50,464 bases of DNA from Chitinophagaceae bacterium (GCA_947466405.1 CANICR010000003.1:1-50464); one strand, 5' to 3'; positions 9,297-20,126 are shown, counted from the first letter of the stretch. Numbers and translations: made by a program. The notes: generated by a model from the letters alone, not told the origin.

Positions 9297-10835
9297 ATGG
9301 CTTTACCTAAAGAGCCCCGGCAGAAGATGATCAATTTGATGTACTTGGTGCTAACCGCGCTTCTTGCATTGAATGTATCATCAGAGATTTTAAACGCCTT
9401 TAAGGTGGTAGATAAAAGTTTGGTTACATCAAACGAAAATATCACGACTGCAAATAATACACTTTATACTTCTTTAAAAAATAAATTAGCAGATCCTGTG
9501 ACTGCTGAAAAAGCAAAACCTTGGAATGATAAAGCTGAAAAAGCAAAACAACTTTCTACAGATCTTAATGATTTAATAAATCAATATAAAACAGATTTGA
9601 AAAAAGAAGCTGGAGCTAAAATGGTTGAGGTAGAAGGAAAGCAAGTAGAGGAATTTAAAGAAGATGATTTAGAAGCAGCTACAAGACTTTTTGGCGAAGG
9701 AGATGGAGGTAAGAAAAAAGGAAAAGAATTGGAGAGCAAATTAAAGGAATATAGAGAGGCGATGCTTAATATAGATCCATCTATTAGAAAAGAATTTGAA
9801 ACTACATTTCCTGTAGATGTATCAAAAATTATAGGACAAGATGGTAAAGAAAAAGACTTTACTACAGCCTACTTTCACATGACACCAACTGTTGCAGCTT
9901 TAACATTATTGAGTAAATTTCAAAACAATGTAAAAAATGCAGAAAATCAAATAGTTACTTATTGTCATAATCAAGTGGGTGCTGTAAAAGTTGTTTACGA
10001 TCAATTTGCAGCATTAGTTGGTCAAACTTCTAATTACTTAATGCCAGGTGAAGAACTTGAAATAACGGCAGGGGTAGGAGCATATAGTAAGGCAGCTCAA
10101 CCTCAAATTTCAATTGCTGGTTCTTCTATGTCAATTGGACCAGATGGAAGGGCTAGTTATAAAACTACCGTAAGTGGTTCTGGCACAAGATCTGTACCTG
10201 TTAATGTAACTTACACAAAGCCTGATGGCACTAAAGAATCTAAATCATTTGAAGTAAAATATACTGTAGGTACTCCCGGCGGTGCTGCTGTAATGGCGGA
10301 TAAAATGAATGTGTTTTATATTGGAGTTGATAACCCAATAACCATTGGTTCTCCTACAGGTTGGGATAAAACAACGGTATCCATTACAAATGGTTCAATG
10401 TCTGGACAAGGCTCTAATAGAGTAGTAAAACCTAGCGGGGCGCCTGGACAAAAATCAACTATTACTGTTGTAGCAGATAAAAAAGCTAGCACTTTTGAAT
10501 TTAGGTTAAAAAGAATTCCAGATCCAATTTTTAAAGTTGGTGATGGCAAGATAAGAATGCAAGCTGTACAATTTAAAGGTCAATCAAACTGTAGGGCTGA
10601 GTTAGAAAATTTTGATTTTGACTTGCGTTTTAGCGTGGTGAGTGCAACTGTTTACTTCTCAGGTGCAAATTTCCCTAATCTTAAAATCGCAGAACTTAAA
10701 GGAAATAATTTTGGTTCTATCAGTTCTTTAATAAGCCAGTGTGGCGTTGGTTCTGTAATTACATTTGATAATGTTAAGGTACAGGGCCCGGATGGACAAA
10801 GAACAATTGAAGGAAAATCTATAGCGCTGTTTTAA
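9297..10835 (+). CDS. gldM: gliding motility/T9SS protein GldM
   Basis: N-terminus MALPKEPRQKMINLMYLVLTALLALNVSSEILNAF is characteristic of GldM. Confidence 0.97.
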   Translation: MALPKEPRQKMINLMYLVLTALLALNVSSEILNAFKVVDKSLVTSNENITTANNTLYTSLKNKLADPVTAEKAKPWNDKAEKAKQLSTDLNDLINQYKTDLKKEAGAKMVEVEGKQVEEFKEDDLEAATRLFGEGDGGKKKGKELESKLKEYREAMLNIDPSIRKEFETTFPVDVSKIIGQDGKEKDFTTAYFHMTPTVAALTLLSKFQNNVKNAENQIVTYCHNQVGAVKVVYDQFAALVGQTSNYLMPGEELEITAGVGAYSKAAQPQISIAGSSMSIGPDGRASYKTTVSGSGTRSVPVNVTYTKPDGTKESKSFEVKYTVGTPGGAAVMADKMNVFYIGVDNPITIGSPTGWDKTTVSITNGSMSGQGSNRVVKPSGAPGQKSTITVVADKKASTFEFRLKRIPDPIFKVGDGKIRMQAVQFKGQSNCRAELENFDFDLRFSVVSATVYFSGANFPNLKIAELKGNNFGSISSLISQCGVGSVITFDNVKVQGPDGQRTIEGKSIALF

Positions 10836-10848
10836 TAAATTTATTTGT

Positions 10849-11865
10849 ATGAAAAATATTAATTTAAAGTATTTGTTTGTGATAGTTGTTTTTTTTATCT
10901 CTATGGGCATTACCAATGCTCAAAAAGTAAAAAAAGCCACCAAAAAAACAACAAAAACAAAAACGGCTACCAATGTACAACCGAGTATACCTACGGCAGA
11001 TGCTGTAGCACCACCTCCCCCCGCCGCTCCTATAGAACCTAAAAAGGATAGCTTACCAATTAAGGCAATTAAGAAATCTCTAAGACTTGACGATGCTGTA
11101 GAAACTGTTACAGTAAATGGTGGTAGAACCCCTTTAGCCTATGAAAATTTAAGGGCCGATGATGCTGCTTATCGTCAGAAAATAATGAGAGAGTTAGATT
11201 GCCGTGAAAAAATGAATCTTCCTTTCATGTATTCAGCTGATGCCGATAATGGAAATCAACGATTTATTTCAATATTATTACAAGCGATACAAGATAGTGC
11301 CGTTACTCCATTTTCAGATGAAAGATTTACCACACCAATGACGCTCTCTGAGATAGTAAAAATGGTGTCAGGAGATGAAGTTGAATTTAATGTTTATGAT
11401 GATAGTACGGGCCAAATTATTGGAACAAAAAAGCAAAGAAATGAAATATCTTTAGATTCTTTTTACAAATATCATATCAAAGAGGAAGTTGTTTTTGATA
11501 AAGAGAGTTCTCGTTTATTTTGGAGAATTATTGGAATTGCACCAGTAAAGAATTTTTATAATTCATTAGGCATTTTTTTACAAGAATCAGAAGTATTTTG
11601 GATTTATTATCCTGATCTTCGACCTACGTTGGCCAACTATGAAGTATATAATCCAAAAAACTTTTCTGCCAAGATGAGTTGGGAAGAGTTATTTGAAAAC
11701 AGATTCTTCTCTGCTAGAATAATAAAAAGCTCTATGGATAATCCAAGAGATCTATTAATCAAAAATTATAAAGACTTAGAAAAAAACCAATTAATGCAGT
11801 TAATGGAAGGTGAAAATGTTAAAGAAAAGATATCTATCCGTGAACAAGATTATTGGCAGTATTAA
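10849..11865 (+). CDS. gldN: gliding motility/T9SS protein GldN
   Basis: Signal peptide, Lys/Thr/Pro/Ala-rich linker, GldN-type body (RIIGIAPVKNFYNSLGIFLQESEVFWIYYPDLRPTLANYEVYNPKN). Confidence 0.93.
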   Translation: MKNINLKYLFVIVVFFISMGITNAQKVKKATKKTTKTKTATNVQPSIPTADAVAPPPPAAPIEPKKDSLPIKAIKKSLRLDDAVETVTVNGGRTPLAYENLRADDAAYRQKIMRELDCREKMNLPFMYSADADNGNQRFISILLQAIQDSAVTPFSDERFTTPMTLSEIVKMVSGDEVEFNVYDDSTGQIIGTKKQRNEISLDSFYKYHIKEEVVFDKESSRLFWRIIGIAPVKNFYNSLGIFLQESEVFWIYYPDLRPTLANYEVYNPKNFSAKMSWEELFENRFFSARIIKSSMDNPRDLLIKNYKDLEKNQLMQLMEGENVKEKISIREQDYWQY

Positions 11866-11892
11866 TACTAAATAATACAAAATCATTTAATA

Positions 11893-11923
11893 AAAAATAG
11901 CCTTTATTATAAAGGCTATTTTT
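11893..11923. terminator. bidirectional intrinsic terminator between gldN and the isc operon
   Basis: Perfect 13-bp inverted repeat AAAAATAGCCTTT-ATTAT-AAAGGCTATTTTT between convergent genes, giving U-rich 3' ends on both strands. Confidence 0.85.
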
Positions 11924-11952
11924 ATGCATATAGTAAGTGTGTTCAATTAAAA

Positions 11953-12303
11953 TTATACCGCAAAACTTTCACCACAACCGCAGCTTCTGCTGGCATTAGG
12001 ATTGTCGAAATAAAATCCTTTACCATTCAATCCATCACTAAAGTTCAATTCTGTGTTTACTAAATATAGAAAGCTTTTTAGGTCAGTTACAATCTTTAAT
12101 CCTTTATCTTCAAAAACCTGATCCATTGGCTTTGCTTCATTGTCAAAATCTAATTTATAACTTAGCCCACTACAGCCTCCACCAACTACACCTACCCGCA
12201 AGAAAAAATTAGCGTCACCCTCAACACCAGCATCTTTCATTAATTGAAGGACTTTTGTTTTTGCCTTATCGCTAATATAAATACTGTTTTCTGTTGTATT
12301 CAT
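11953..12303 (-). CDS. A-type Fe-S cluster assembly protein (IscA/ErpA family)
   Basis: GCSGLSYKLDFD and C-terminal SRSCGCGESF motifs. Confidence 0.93.
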   Translation of the reverse strand: MNTTENSIYISDKAKTKVLQLMKDAGVEGDANFFLRVGVVGGGCSGLSYKLDFDNEAKPMDQVFEDKGLKIVTDLKSFLYLVNTELNFSDGLNGKGFYFDNPNASRSCGCGESFAV

Positions 12304-12328
12304 TTACATTCTTTTACGAATAGAAAAA

Positions 12329-12748
12329 TTAGTGGATTACACTTTCTTCGAATTTTATTTTCTCCATACCATTCTTTTCTCTGTAATCATTGATAGCAGC
12401 TTTAATTGCATCTTCAGCCAAAACAGAACAATGTATTTTTACTGGAGGAAGATTTAATTCTTCTACAATTGTCATATTGTCTATTTTAAGAGCGTCTTCA
12501 ACACTTTTTCCTTTAAGCCATTCGGTTGCTAATGAGGAGGATGCAATGGCAGAGCCACATCCAAAAGTTTTAAACTTGGCATCGGTAATCATGCCAGTTT
12601 CATGATTTACTTCTATTTGCAATCGCATAACGTCACCACATTCTGGAGCTCCTACTAAACCTGTTCCTACATTTTTACTTGCTTTATCAAGTGTTCCTAC
12701 ATTTTTAGGATTTTGATAATGATCGATAACTTTTTCTGAGTATGCCAT
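12329..12748 (-). CDS. iscU: Fe-S cluster assembly scaffold IscU
   Basis: MAYSEKVIDHYQNPKNVG, GAPECGDVM, FKTFGCGSAIASSS, LPPVKIHCSVLAEDAI. Confidence 0.97.
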   Translation of the reverse strand: MAYSEKVIDHYQNPKNVGTLDKASKNVGTGLVGAPECGDVMRLQIEVNHETGMITDAKFKTFGCGSAIASSSLATEWLKGKSVEDALKIDNMTIVEELNLPPVKIHCSVLAEDAIKAAINDYREKNGMEKIKFEESVIH

Positions 12749-12792
12749 ACAGTTGATTTAATAATGATTTAATTGTTGTTTATTATTTTATA

Positions 12793-14010
12793 TTAATGAC
12801 CTGACCATTCTATGGTACTTAGGTCAATACCTTCTTTGTACATTTCCCAAAGGGGGCTCATTTCTCTTAATTTTAATACAGTATCACTAATGGCCTTAAT
12901 GGTATAATCAATTTCTTCTTCAGTTGTAAATCTACTTAAGCCAAAACGAAGTGAGCTATGCGCTAAATCATCTCCTAGTCCTAGTGCTTTTAACACATAA
13001 GAAGGTTCAAGCGAAGCTGAAGTACAAGCAGACCCAGAGCTTAAGGCAATATTTTTATTAAAGCCCATCAATAATCCTTCACCTTCCACATGCTTAAATG
13101 AAATATTAGATACATGAGGCAAGCGATGTTCCCTGCTTCCATTTACATAGGCTTCTTCCAATAAAATAAGTGATTCTTCCAGCTTGTCTCTTAACTTACT
13201 AATTCTTTTGGTATCTGCTTCCATATCGAGCATACAAATTTCACAGGCTTTGCCAAATCCAACTATACCTGGAACATTTAATGTACCACTTCTCATGCCT
13301 CTTTCATGACCTCCGCCATCCATTTGAGCGGTTACTTTTACTCGTGGATTTTTTCTGCGAACATATAAAGCTCCAACACCTTTTGGACCGTACATTTTAT
13401 GTGCGGTGAAAGCCATCAAATCGATACCGTCTTTATTAACATCTACAGGTATTTTACCAACGGCTTGTGTTGCGTCTGTAAAAACCAATACACCATGCTT
13501 ACGAGCAATAGCACTGATTTCTTTTATAGGCATTACAGCTCCAATTTCATTGTTGGCATACATCAAGGCGATTAATATTGTTGTTGGCTTTATAGCTGCC
13601 TCTAGTTCTTTTAAATCAATTAGGCCATCAGGCTGAACATTTAAATAAGTCACTTCTCCGCCTTGTTTCTCAATGTGCTTACACGTATCTAAAACTGCTT
13701 TATGCTCAGTCGTTGCCGTAATAATATGATTTCCTTTTGTGGCATACATTTCAAAAATGCCTTTAATACCTAAGTTATCAGCTTCCGTAGCCCCTGAAGT
13801 AAAAATAATTTCCTTTGGATCAGCTCCAATTAATTTAGCTACTTGTTCGCGAGCATAATCTACAGCCTCTTCAGCTTCCCATCCAAAAGGATGATTTCGG
13901 CTAGCTGCATTTCCAAAGTGTTTTAAAAAATAGGGGGTCATCGCTTCCAATACACGAGGGTCCATAGGAGTCGTTGCATTGTTGTCAAGATAAATAGGTA
14001 AATTCAGCAT
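12793..14010 (-). CDS. iscS: cysteine desulfurase IscS
   Basis: [52 protein letters not shown]-terminal [24 protein letters not shown] track extends upstream; ATG at 14010 fits the family start. Confidence 0.96.
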   Translation of the reverse strand: MLNLPIYLDNNATTPMDPRVLEAMTPYFLKHFGNAASRNHPFGWEAEEAVDYAREQVAKLIGADPKEIIFTSGATEADNLGIKGIFEMYATKGNHIITATTEHKAVLDTCKHIEKQGGEVTYLNVQPDGLIDLKELEAAIKPTTILIALMYANNEIGAVMPIKEISAIARKHGVLVFTDATQAVGKIPVDVNKDGIDLMAFTAHKMYGPKGVGALYVRRKNPRVKVTAQMDGGGHERGMRSGTLNVPGIVGFGKACEICMLDMEADTKRISKLRDKLEESLILLEEAYVNGSREHRLPHVSNISFKHVEGEGLLMGFNKNIALSSGSACTSASLEPSYVLKALGLGDDLAHSSLRFGLSRFTTEEEIDYTIKAISDTVLKLREMSPLWEMYKEGIDLSTIEWSGH

Positions 14011-14146
14011 GATAATGTTTAGCTTCTTTAATAATAAATAATAACACGAAATTACTATAAAAGGTTTTATTTTGTCAATGAAAAGGGTCCCATGATCTTT
14101 ATTTAACGTATTTCGTAAACAAAAATACATAATAATTAAAAATACT

Positions 14147-14551
14147 ATGGAACAGATTGACCATATTGGAATTGCGGTAAAAAATTTGGATGTTTCTATA
14201 CCGCTATTTGAAAAGTTATTAAATAGCCCATGCTATAAAACTGAATTTGTTGAATCGGAGCAGGTTTATACTGCTTTTTTTCAAATAGGCCAATCAAAAA
14301 TTGAATTATTACAAAATGATACAGCTGATGGAGTAATTGCAAAGTTTATCGAAAAAAAAGGGGAAGGTATTCATCATATCGCGTTTGAAGTAAACGATAT
14401 TGTGGAAGAGATGAAAAGGCTTGCTGGTGAAGGGTTTGTGCTATTAAATGACACACCAAAATTAGGAGCAGATAACAAGTGGGTATGCTTTCTTCATCCT
14501 AAAGAAACAAATGGTGTATTAATTGAATTATGTCAGTCCAATAAAGGCTAA
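14147..14551 (+). CDS. mce: methylmalonyl-CoA epimerase
   Basis: Glyoxalase-fold: [44 protein letters not shown]. Confidence 0.92.
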   Translation: MEQIDHIGIAVKNLDVSIPLFEKLLNSPCYKTEFVESEQVYTAFFQIGQSKIELLQNDTADGVIAKFIEKKGEGIHHIAFEVNDIVEEMKRLAGEGFVLLNDTPKLGADNKWVCFLHPKETNGVLIELCQSNKG

Positions 14552-14610
14552 TGCATCTTCTTTCAATAAACTTAACTAGCGAATTTGGTTGGGTAATTGT
14601 TTCAAATAAG

Positions 14611-15249
14611 TTATACTAAAAAGGGATTTGATTTTTTCTCATTGCCAATATTTGTAGGAGATCCATGACCACTATAAATGATTGTTTCATCTGGCAATAT
14701 TAGCAGTTCTTCTTTGATGCTTTTTATTAATATTTCATGATTTCCACCAGGCAAGTCGGTCCTACCAATGCTATTTTTAAATAATACATCTCCGCTAATT
14801 ACAAAGGATTGTTGTTTGCAATAAAAACTAACACTTCCTGGGCTATGCCCAGGCGTGAATAAAACGGTTAGGTGGTCGCTTCCCAATCTAATTATTTGGC
14901 CTGGTTCTAAATACGCTATATCTCCTTCATAATGATCAAAGGGCATTTCATACATCAGGCCGCTGATAGGCGCATACGCCAATACTTCTTTTTCAAGTGG
15001 GTGAATGGTTGGCATTAATTCAAATGCGCCGGATATAAATTTATTGCCGAATACATGATCGAGATGACAATGCGTATTCAACAGCATGACAGGAATCAAC
15101 TTATTATCATCGATAAAGGTTTTTAATGCTATTTTTTCCTCCTCAAAATAGCAACCAGGGTCAATAATGATGCATTCTTTATGTTCATTATAGAGAATAT
15201 AGGTATTTTCTTGAATGGGGCTAAATGTAAAAGACTTTATTTGAATCAT
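14611..15249 (-). CDS. MBL-fold metallo-hydrolase (glyoxalase II-like)
   Basis: NTHCHLDHVFG (HxHxDH-type), LFTPGHSPGSVSFY, ISGDVLFKNSIGRTDLPGG, YSGHGSPTNIGNEK. Confidence 0.92.
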   Translation of the reverse strand: MIQIKSFTFSPIQENTYILYNEHKECIIIDPGCYFEEEKIALKTFIDDNKLIPVMLLNTHCHLDHVFGNKFISGAFELMPTIHPLEKEVLAYAPISGLMYEMPFDHYEGDIAYLEPGQIIRLGSDHLTVLFTPGHSPGSVSFYCKQQSFVISGDVLFKNSIGRTDLPGGNHEILIKSIKEELLILPDETIIYSGHGSPTNIGNEKKSNPFLV

Positions 15250-15318
15250 TGATTTATAAATTGATTTTAATGATTAATGCGAATAAACTAATTTAGTAGT
15301 AAATAATAGAAAAATAGC

Positions 15319-18300
15319 ATGACAAAGTTCAGTAGAATTATTTTCATTTTAATACTTTTTATATTTGGTAATTCGATTAGCTATGCACAGGTTAGTGCGG
15401 TTACTTTTGGAAAAAACAGAATTCAATATCAAAAAAAGAAATGGCAATATTATCAATCAGAAAACTTCAATGTATATTTTTATGCTCATGGGCAAGCGTT
15501 GGCAAAATTTGTATTACAAGTAGCAGAACAAGAACTTCCTTCAATAGAAAAAGAGGCGGAATCGAGCTTGAAAAGAAGAACCAATATTGTAGTTTATAAT
15601 AATTATACTGATTACGAAGGAACCAATATCGGATCAGAAAACGAAATGGCAAGTGCTGGAGGGATGACCAAATTAGTAAGTAATAAAATGTTGGTATATT
15701 TTGACGGGGATCATGCAAATTTAAAAAGACAAGTTAGGCAAGGAATCGCAGATGTATTAACGAGAAATTTTTTATATGGTGATGAAATTGGGGAGGTCGC
15801 AAAAAATCAAACATTACTGGATTTGCCAACATGGTATACAGATGGTTATGAATCCTATTTAGCAGAACATTGGAGTACGACATTGGATAATGAATTGAAA
15901 GCCGTTATTTTAGCAGGTCAGTATTCAAAATTTTCAAAATTTTCAAATCACAATCCACTATTAGCAGGCCGTGCATTCTGGTATTTTATTGAGGAAAAGT
16001 ATAAAAAAGAGAACGTTACTTTTTTCTTTTATTTATCCAAAATGTACAAGAGCATGAATAAAGCGAGCTTGCAAATTGCCAATAAAAAATTCAAAGCACT
16101 TACTGCCGAATTTATGCAATTTGAAGAGGATAAATACAACCTTGATCTTGCCGGAAGGAAATCCTATTCAAAAGGAAATCTCATTGAATCTTTTGACATT
16201 AATTCAAGATTAAATTATTATCGATTTAATGTGAATCCCAACAAAAAAAATAATTCATATGTAGTTGCTCAATATAAAAAAGGAATTGTACGTGTAATAT
16301 ATAATGATGATGATGGCAAAAGGACTTTATTAAAATTGGGTATTAGGAGTTTGGAAAATAAATTAAATCCGAATTATCCAATGATGGCCTGGGATCCAAA
16401 GGGTGTAAAAATTGCTATTGTATATTCCACTAAAGGAAAAATAAAACTTTTTGAATATTCTGTAAGTCAAAAGTATACAGGGGTTGAATTTGATTTATCC
16501 AAAAAGTTTGATCAGGTGCTAGATGTTAAATACATGTATGATGGCAGAACATTATTATTATCTGCTGTAAAAAATGGGCACAGCGATATTTTTACCTATG
16601 ATTTGGAAAAAGAAAATGTGGTACAAGTTACCAATGATATTTACGATGATTTGGATCCTAATTACGTAACTTTTCCTAATAAAATTGGAATTATTTATAC
16701 AAGCAACAGGCCTTCTGCAGCCTCAAAGAGCACAGATACGATTTTGCCAAGTAAGCATAATTACAATGTCTTTTTAGTGACAAATTTTGGAGACAAAGCA
16801 GCTTTCAATCAAATAACACAGCTTACGAATTTAAAATATGGCAATGCTAGATACCCAGCACAATACAATGTAAATCATTTTACATTTATCAGTGACGAAA
16901 ATGGTATTGGAAACAGATACGCTGGTTTTTTTACCACTAAAAATTTAGGGGTAGATACGTTAGTATTAGTTGGGGATGATATTTTAAGAAATCCGACAAT
17001 TGAGGAAATTGATAGCACATTAAAAGCCCAAAAAAAATCAGATATAGATTCTTTAAGAATTGTTTCAATTTCTGCTGATTCTACGTATTCATTTCCTTTA
17101 AGCAATTACAAGAGTAGTTTAGTTGAAACTAGGTCTGCTGGCGAAGAAAGATTGTTGAGTGAGGTAACACTGGATGACAATGAAAAAACATTGTATAAAA
17201 TAAAAGTTAATGAGTCGATATTAAGAAAACGAAATGTTACCTCTAAACCAACTTCTTTCGCTAAGAAATTAATGCTGGAGAGTAATCAAACAATTGCAAC
17301 TCCTGCTCTTTCTATTAAAACAAATGATAGTTTGAATAATAAGGGAAACCAATTTCAAACAGAATTCGAAACGATTATTAGTCCAGAGAAAGAGGTTTTG
17401 ATTGAATCAAAAAATACTATTTTATCTAACGCTAAGTTGTATAAATACAAGCCAATACGATTTAATATTGACGAGGGATCATTAGGGGTTAATAGCACTA
17501 TACTTTTTAATAGATATCAGGTATATGAAAATGGTATGGGGCCAATTAATTTAAATAGTAATTCTCCATTAAATGGAATGATATCAATGAGTACTTCGGA
17601 TATATTGAATGATATTCATTTTTCTGGTGCATTTAAACTGGGTGGTGATTTTAAAAATAATGAGTGGCTTGTTAATTATCAAAATTTAAAATACAAAATA
17701 GATTTTGGAGCTTCAGTATATAGGAATGCAACCAGTTTTCACAAAACACTAATGGACTCCTTGTATGAGTATAGAAATATACCTGCAAGATTATTTACCA
17801 ATATTTATCAATTCAATGTTAGTTTTCCATTTGACAAAGCTAGAAGTTTAAGAGTCGTTTCGGGTATAAGGTCCGATAATTTAGTCACCACAAATAGCAT
17901 TACACAGTTTTCTAGTTTGAATTCACTGATTAGAAACGATGAAAATCAAAATACCTTTTATTCAACTTCGCATATTGAGTATGTTTATGATAATGCATTA
18001 ACAAAGGCTATTAACATTTGGGAAGGACTTAGATACAAAGGTTATCTCGATTGGAATAAACAGTTAAATAATAAAAAGGTGGTAGGCACCAATACGTTTA
18101 ATTTCGGTTTTGAAGCCAGGTATTCCTATTCAATATATAAGAATTTCGTTTGGGCATGCAGGGGTGCAGCAGATTTTAGCTGGGGTGGACAAAAACTTGT
18201 TTATTATTTAGGTGGAATTGATGGATGGCTTCAATTTGGCGACAATATAAAATCAGGAACAAATAAAGAAAGATATTTTATTTCTCATAATCTTCCTGCT

Positions 18301-18744
18301 CAGGATCAAACATATGCTTTTCAGAGTCTGGCTGTAAATATGAGGGGTTTCATTCAAAATGCTGCTAATGGAAATAACGCTCTAGTATTCAATAGTGAAT
18401 TAAGGCTGCCTGTTTTATCCACTTTCTTCGATTTGACGGTAAATAATGTTTTTGTTAGAGACTTTCAATTAACGCAATTTATTGATATAGGATCTGCTTG
18501 GAATGGCTCTTACAACGGCTTAAAAAGACCTAAATTAATATACAACACTGATATTAATGGCAATCCGACAGGTACAACAGTAACTCAAACTTTAGGTGGA
18601 GTAGGACCATTTGTTGGCGGATATGGATTTGGAGCAAGAAGCACTTTGTTTGGATACTTTCTTAAATATGATGTTGGCTGGCCTATGAGTAGTTTTTTTA
18701 AAAACAAGCCAGTTATGTACCTTTCTTTGGGATTAGATTTTTAA
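15319..18744 (+). CDS. large secreted/outer membrane protein: degenerate peptidase-MA-like N-terminus, TolB-like propeller, BamA-like C-terminal barrel
   Basis: Signal peptide; LPTWYTDGYESYLAEHWS region; propeller-like repeats (NYPMMAWDPKGVKIAIVYS; YMYDGRTLLLSAVKNGHSDIFTYDL; ITQLTNLKYGNARYP); barrel-like end ...KNKPVMYLSLGLDF. Confidence 0.7.
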   Translation: MTKFSRIIFILILFIFGNSISYAQVSAVTFGKNRIQYQKKKWQYYQSENFNVYFYAHGQALAKFVLQVAEQELPSIEKEAESSLKRRTNIVVYNNYTDYEGTNIGSENEMASAGGMTKLVSNKMLVYFDGDHANLKRQVRQGIADVLTRNFLYGDEIGEVAKNQTLLDLPTWYTDGYESYLAEHWSTTLDNELKAVILAGQYSKFSKFSNHNPLLAGRAFWYFIEEKYKKENVTFFFYLSKMYKSMNKASLQIANKKFKALTAEFMQFEEDKYNLDLAGRKSYSKGNLIESFDINSRLNYYRFNVNPNKKNNSYVVAQYKKGIVRVIYNDDDGKRTLLKLGIRSLENKLNPNYPMMAWDPKGVKIAIVYSTKGKIKLFEYSVSQKYTGVEFDLSKKFDQVLDVKYMYDGRTLLLSAVKNGHSDIFTYDLEKENVVQVTNDIYDDLDPNYVTFPNKIGIIYTSNRPSAASKSTDTILPSKHNYNVFLVTNFGDKAAFNQITQLTNLKYGNARYPAQYNVNHFTFISDENGIGNRYAGFFTTKNLGVDTLVLVGDDILRNPTIEEIDSTLKAQKKSDIDSLRIVSISADSTYSFPLSNYKSSLVETRSAGEERLLSEVTLDDNEKTLYKIKVNESILRKRNVTSKPTSFAKKLMLESNQTIATPALSIKTNDSLNNKGNQFQTEFETIISPEKEVLIESKNTILSNAKLYKYKPIRFNIDEGSLGVNSTILFNRYQVYENGMGPINLNSNSPLNGMISMSTSDILNDIHFSGAFKLGGDFKNNEWLVNYQNLKYKIDFGASVYRNATSFHKTLMDSLYEYRNIPARLFTNIYQFNVSFPFDKARSLRVVSGIRSDNLVTTNSITQFSSLNSLIRNDENQNTFYSTSHIEYVYDNALTKAINIWEGLRYKGYLDWNKQLNNKKVVGTNTFNFGFEARYSYSIYKNFVWACRGAADFSWGGQKLVYYLGGIDGWLQFGDNIKSGTNKERYFISHNLPAQDQTYAFQSLAVNMRGFIQNAANGNNALVFNSELRLPVLSTFFDLTVNNVFVRDFQLTQFIDIGSAWNGSYNGLKRPKLIYNTDINGNPTGTTVTQTLGGVGPFVGGYGFGARSTLFGYFLKYDVGWPMSSFFKNKPVMYLSLGLDF
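15924..15947 (+). repeat. short tandem repeat, unit TTCAAAATT (about 2.6 copies)
   Basis: ttcaaaatt ttcaaaatt ttcaaa, encoding SKFSKFS inside the 1141-aa CDS. Confidence 0.8.
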
Positions 18745-18817
18745 AAAACAAAGGACATTTTGTACAATCAGTATTTTGAATAGGACACTGTACTTTGCGA
18801 TAATTTTTTGAGAGATA

Positions 18818-20002
18818 CTAATTCAATTCATTCAACACCTCAATAATTATGTTACAGGCTGTTGTAATATCCTTATCTGAAATATTTAAAGGGGGTGCAA
18901 TTCTTAAGCAATTAGACGCAAATAAAAACCAGTCTGTAAAGATTCCTTTTTCTATTAAGTTGTCAATAATTTTTTTATTTAATTCAAAGCTATCAAAGGT
19001 TACCGCAATCATCAACCCAAAGCTGTTTACTTTTTTTATTTGTTGATGTTGCAATAAGGATAGAAATAATTTTTCTTTAGATTTTACCGCTTCAATTATT
19101 TTACTTTCTAATAAATATTTCATTGCTGCAAGGCCAGCAGCACAACTAACAGGATGACCACCAAAAGTATTGATATGTCCTAATACAGGGTTGTTCGTTA
19201 AAGAATTCATTATTGTTTTATCAGAAACAAAAGCACCTAAGGGCATCCCACCTCCCAAAGCTTTTCCTAATAATAGGATATCTGGAACGATATTAAATTG
19301 TTCAAATGCCCAAAGAGAACCATTTCTTCCAAACCCACACTGAATTTCATCTAATATTAACAACACTCCTTTTTCTGTACATTTATTTCTTAAGGCAATC
19401 ATCCAACTTTTATCTGGAACATTAACACCAGCTTCAGCCTGAACAGTTTCAGCGATTACGCAGGCGGTTTGTTCATTAATTTCTTCTAAGTCCTCGAAAG
19501 AATTATAATTTAATTGTTTAATTCCAGGTAGTAATGGTCGAAAGGCTTGTTGCCAGTATTCACTGCCCATGATACTTAATGCGCCTTGAGTACTTCCATG
19601 ATAAGAATTTTTGAAAGAAACTATTTGGGTTCTATTTGTAAATTTTTTAGCAAGTTTCATGGCACCCTCAGTCGCTTCGCTTCCACTAGCTGTATAAAAA
19701 ATTGAATTTAGTGATGGAGGTAAATGTTTTGCGATTAGTGAAGCGTATTCAACCTGAGGGTTTTCTACTAGCTCACCATATACCATAATATGAAGATATT
19801 GGTCAGCTTGTTTTTTAATAGCATCAATGACGGCAGGATGGCGATGACCGATATTGCAAACACTGATTCCGGCGATTAGGTCAATAAATTCTTTTCCGTC
19901 TGCGTCCCACATTTTTGATCCTTCTGCTTTAACGATATTTAAGCACAACGGGGCTTCGGATGTCTGGCCTACATGATTTAAAAAAAGCTGTCTGTTATTC
20001 AT
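18818..20002 (-). CDS. class III PLP-dependent aminotransferase (acetylornithine/aspartate aminotransferase family)
   Basis: DLIAGISVCNIGHRHPAV, LILDEIQCGFGRNGSLWAFEQF, LLGKALGGGMPLGAFV (PLP Lys), NTFGGHPVSCAAGLA. Confidence 0.92.
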   Translation of the reverse strand: MNNRQLFLNHVGQTSEAPLCLNIVKAEGSKMWDADGKEFIDLIAGISVCNIGHRHPAVIDAIKKQADQYLHIMVYGELVENPQVEYASLIAKHLPPSLNSIFYTASGSEATEGAMKLAKKFTNRTQIVSFKNSYHGSTQGALSIMGSEYWQQAFRPLLPGIKQLNYNSFEDLEEINEQTACVIAETVQAEAGVNVPDKSWMIALRNKCTEKGVLLILDEIQCGFGRNGSLWAFEQFNIVPDILLLGKALGGGMPLGAFVSDKTIMNSLTNNPVLGHINTFGGHPVSCAAGLAAMKYLLESKIIEAVKSKEKLFLSLLQHQQIKKVNSFGLMIAVTFDSFELNKKIIDNLIEKGIFTDWFLFASNCLRIAPPLNISDKDITTACNIIIEVLNELN

Positions 20003-20126
20003 TTCGTTTTTTTTAAAATCCTTATAAATTTTAAAACGGTATTGTTGTATTTTTATGCAAGTTATTCAATTGGATTTATATCAATAATAGATTTTATTAT
20101 TCATTCCACAGTATAAAAATAAGGCT

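Noticed and set aside
18752-18812. Imperfect tandem similarity (AGGACAtttTGTAC... / AGGACActgTACTTTG...) between convergent genes, with promoter-like boxes
   Set aside because: Low identity beyond short cores, AT-rich background, and no gene downstream on the + strand to use a promoter.
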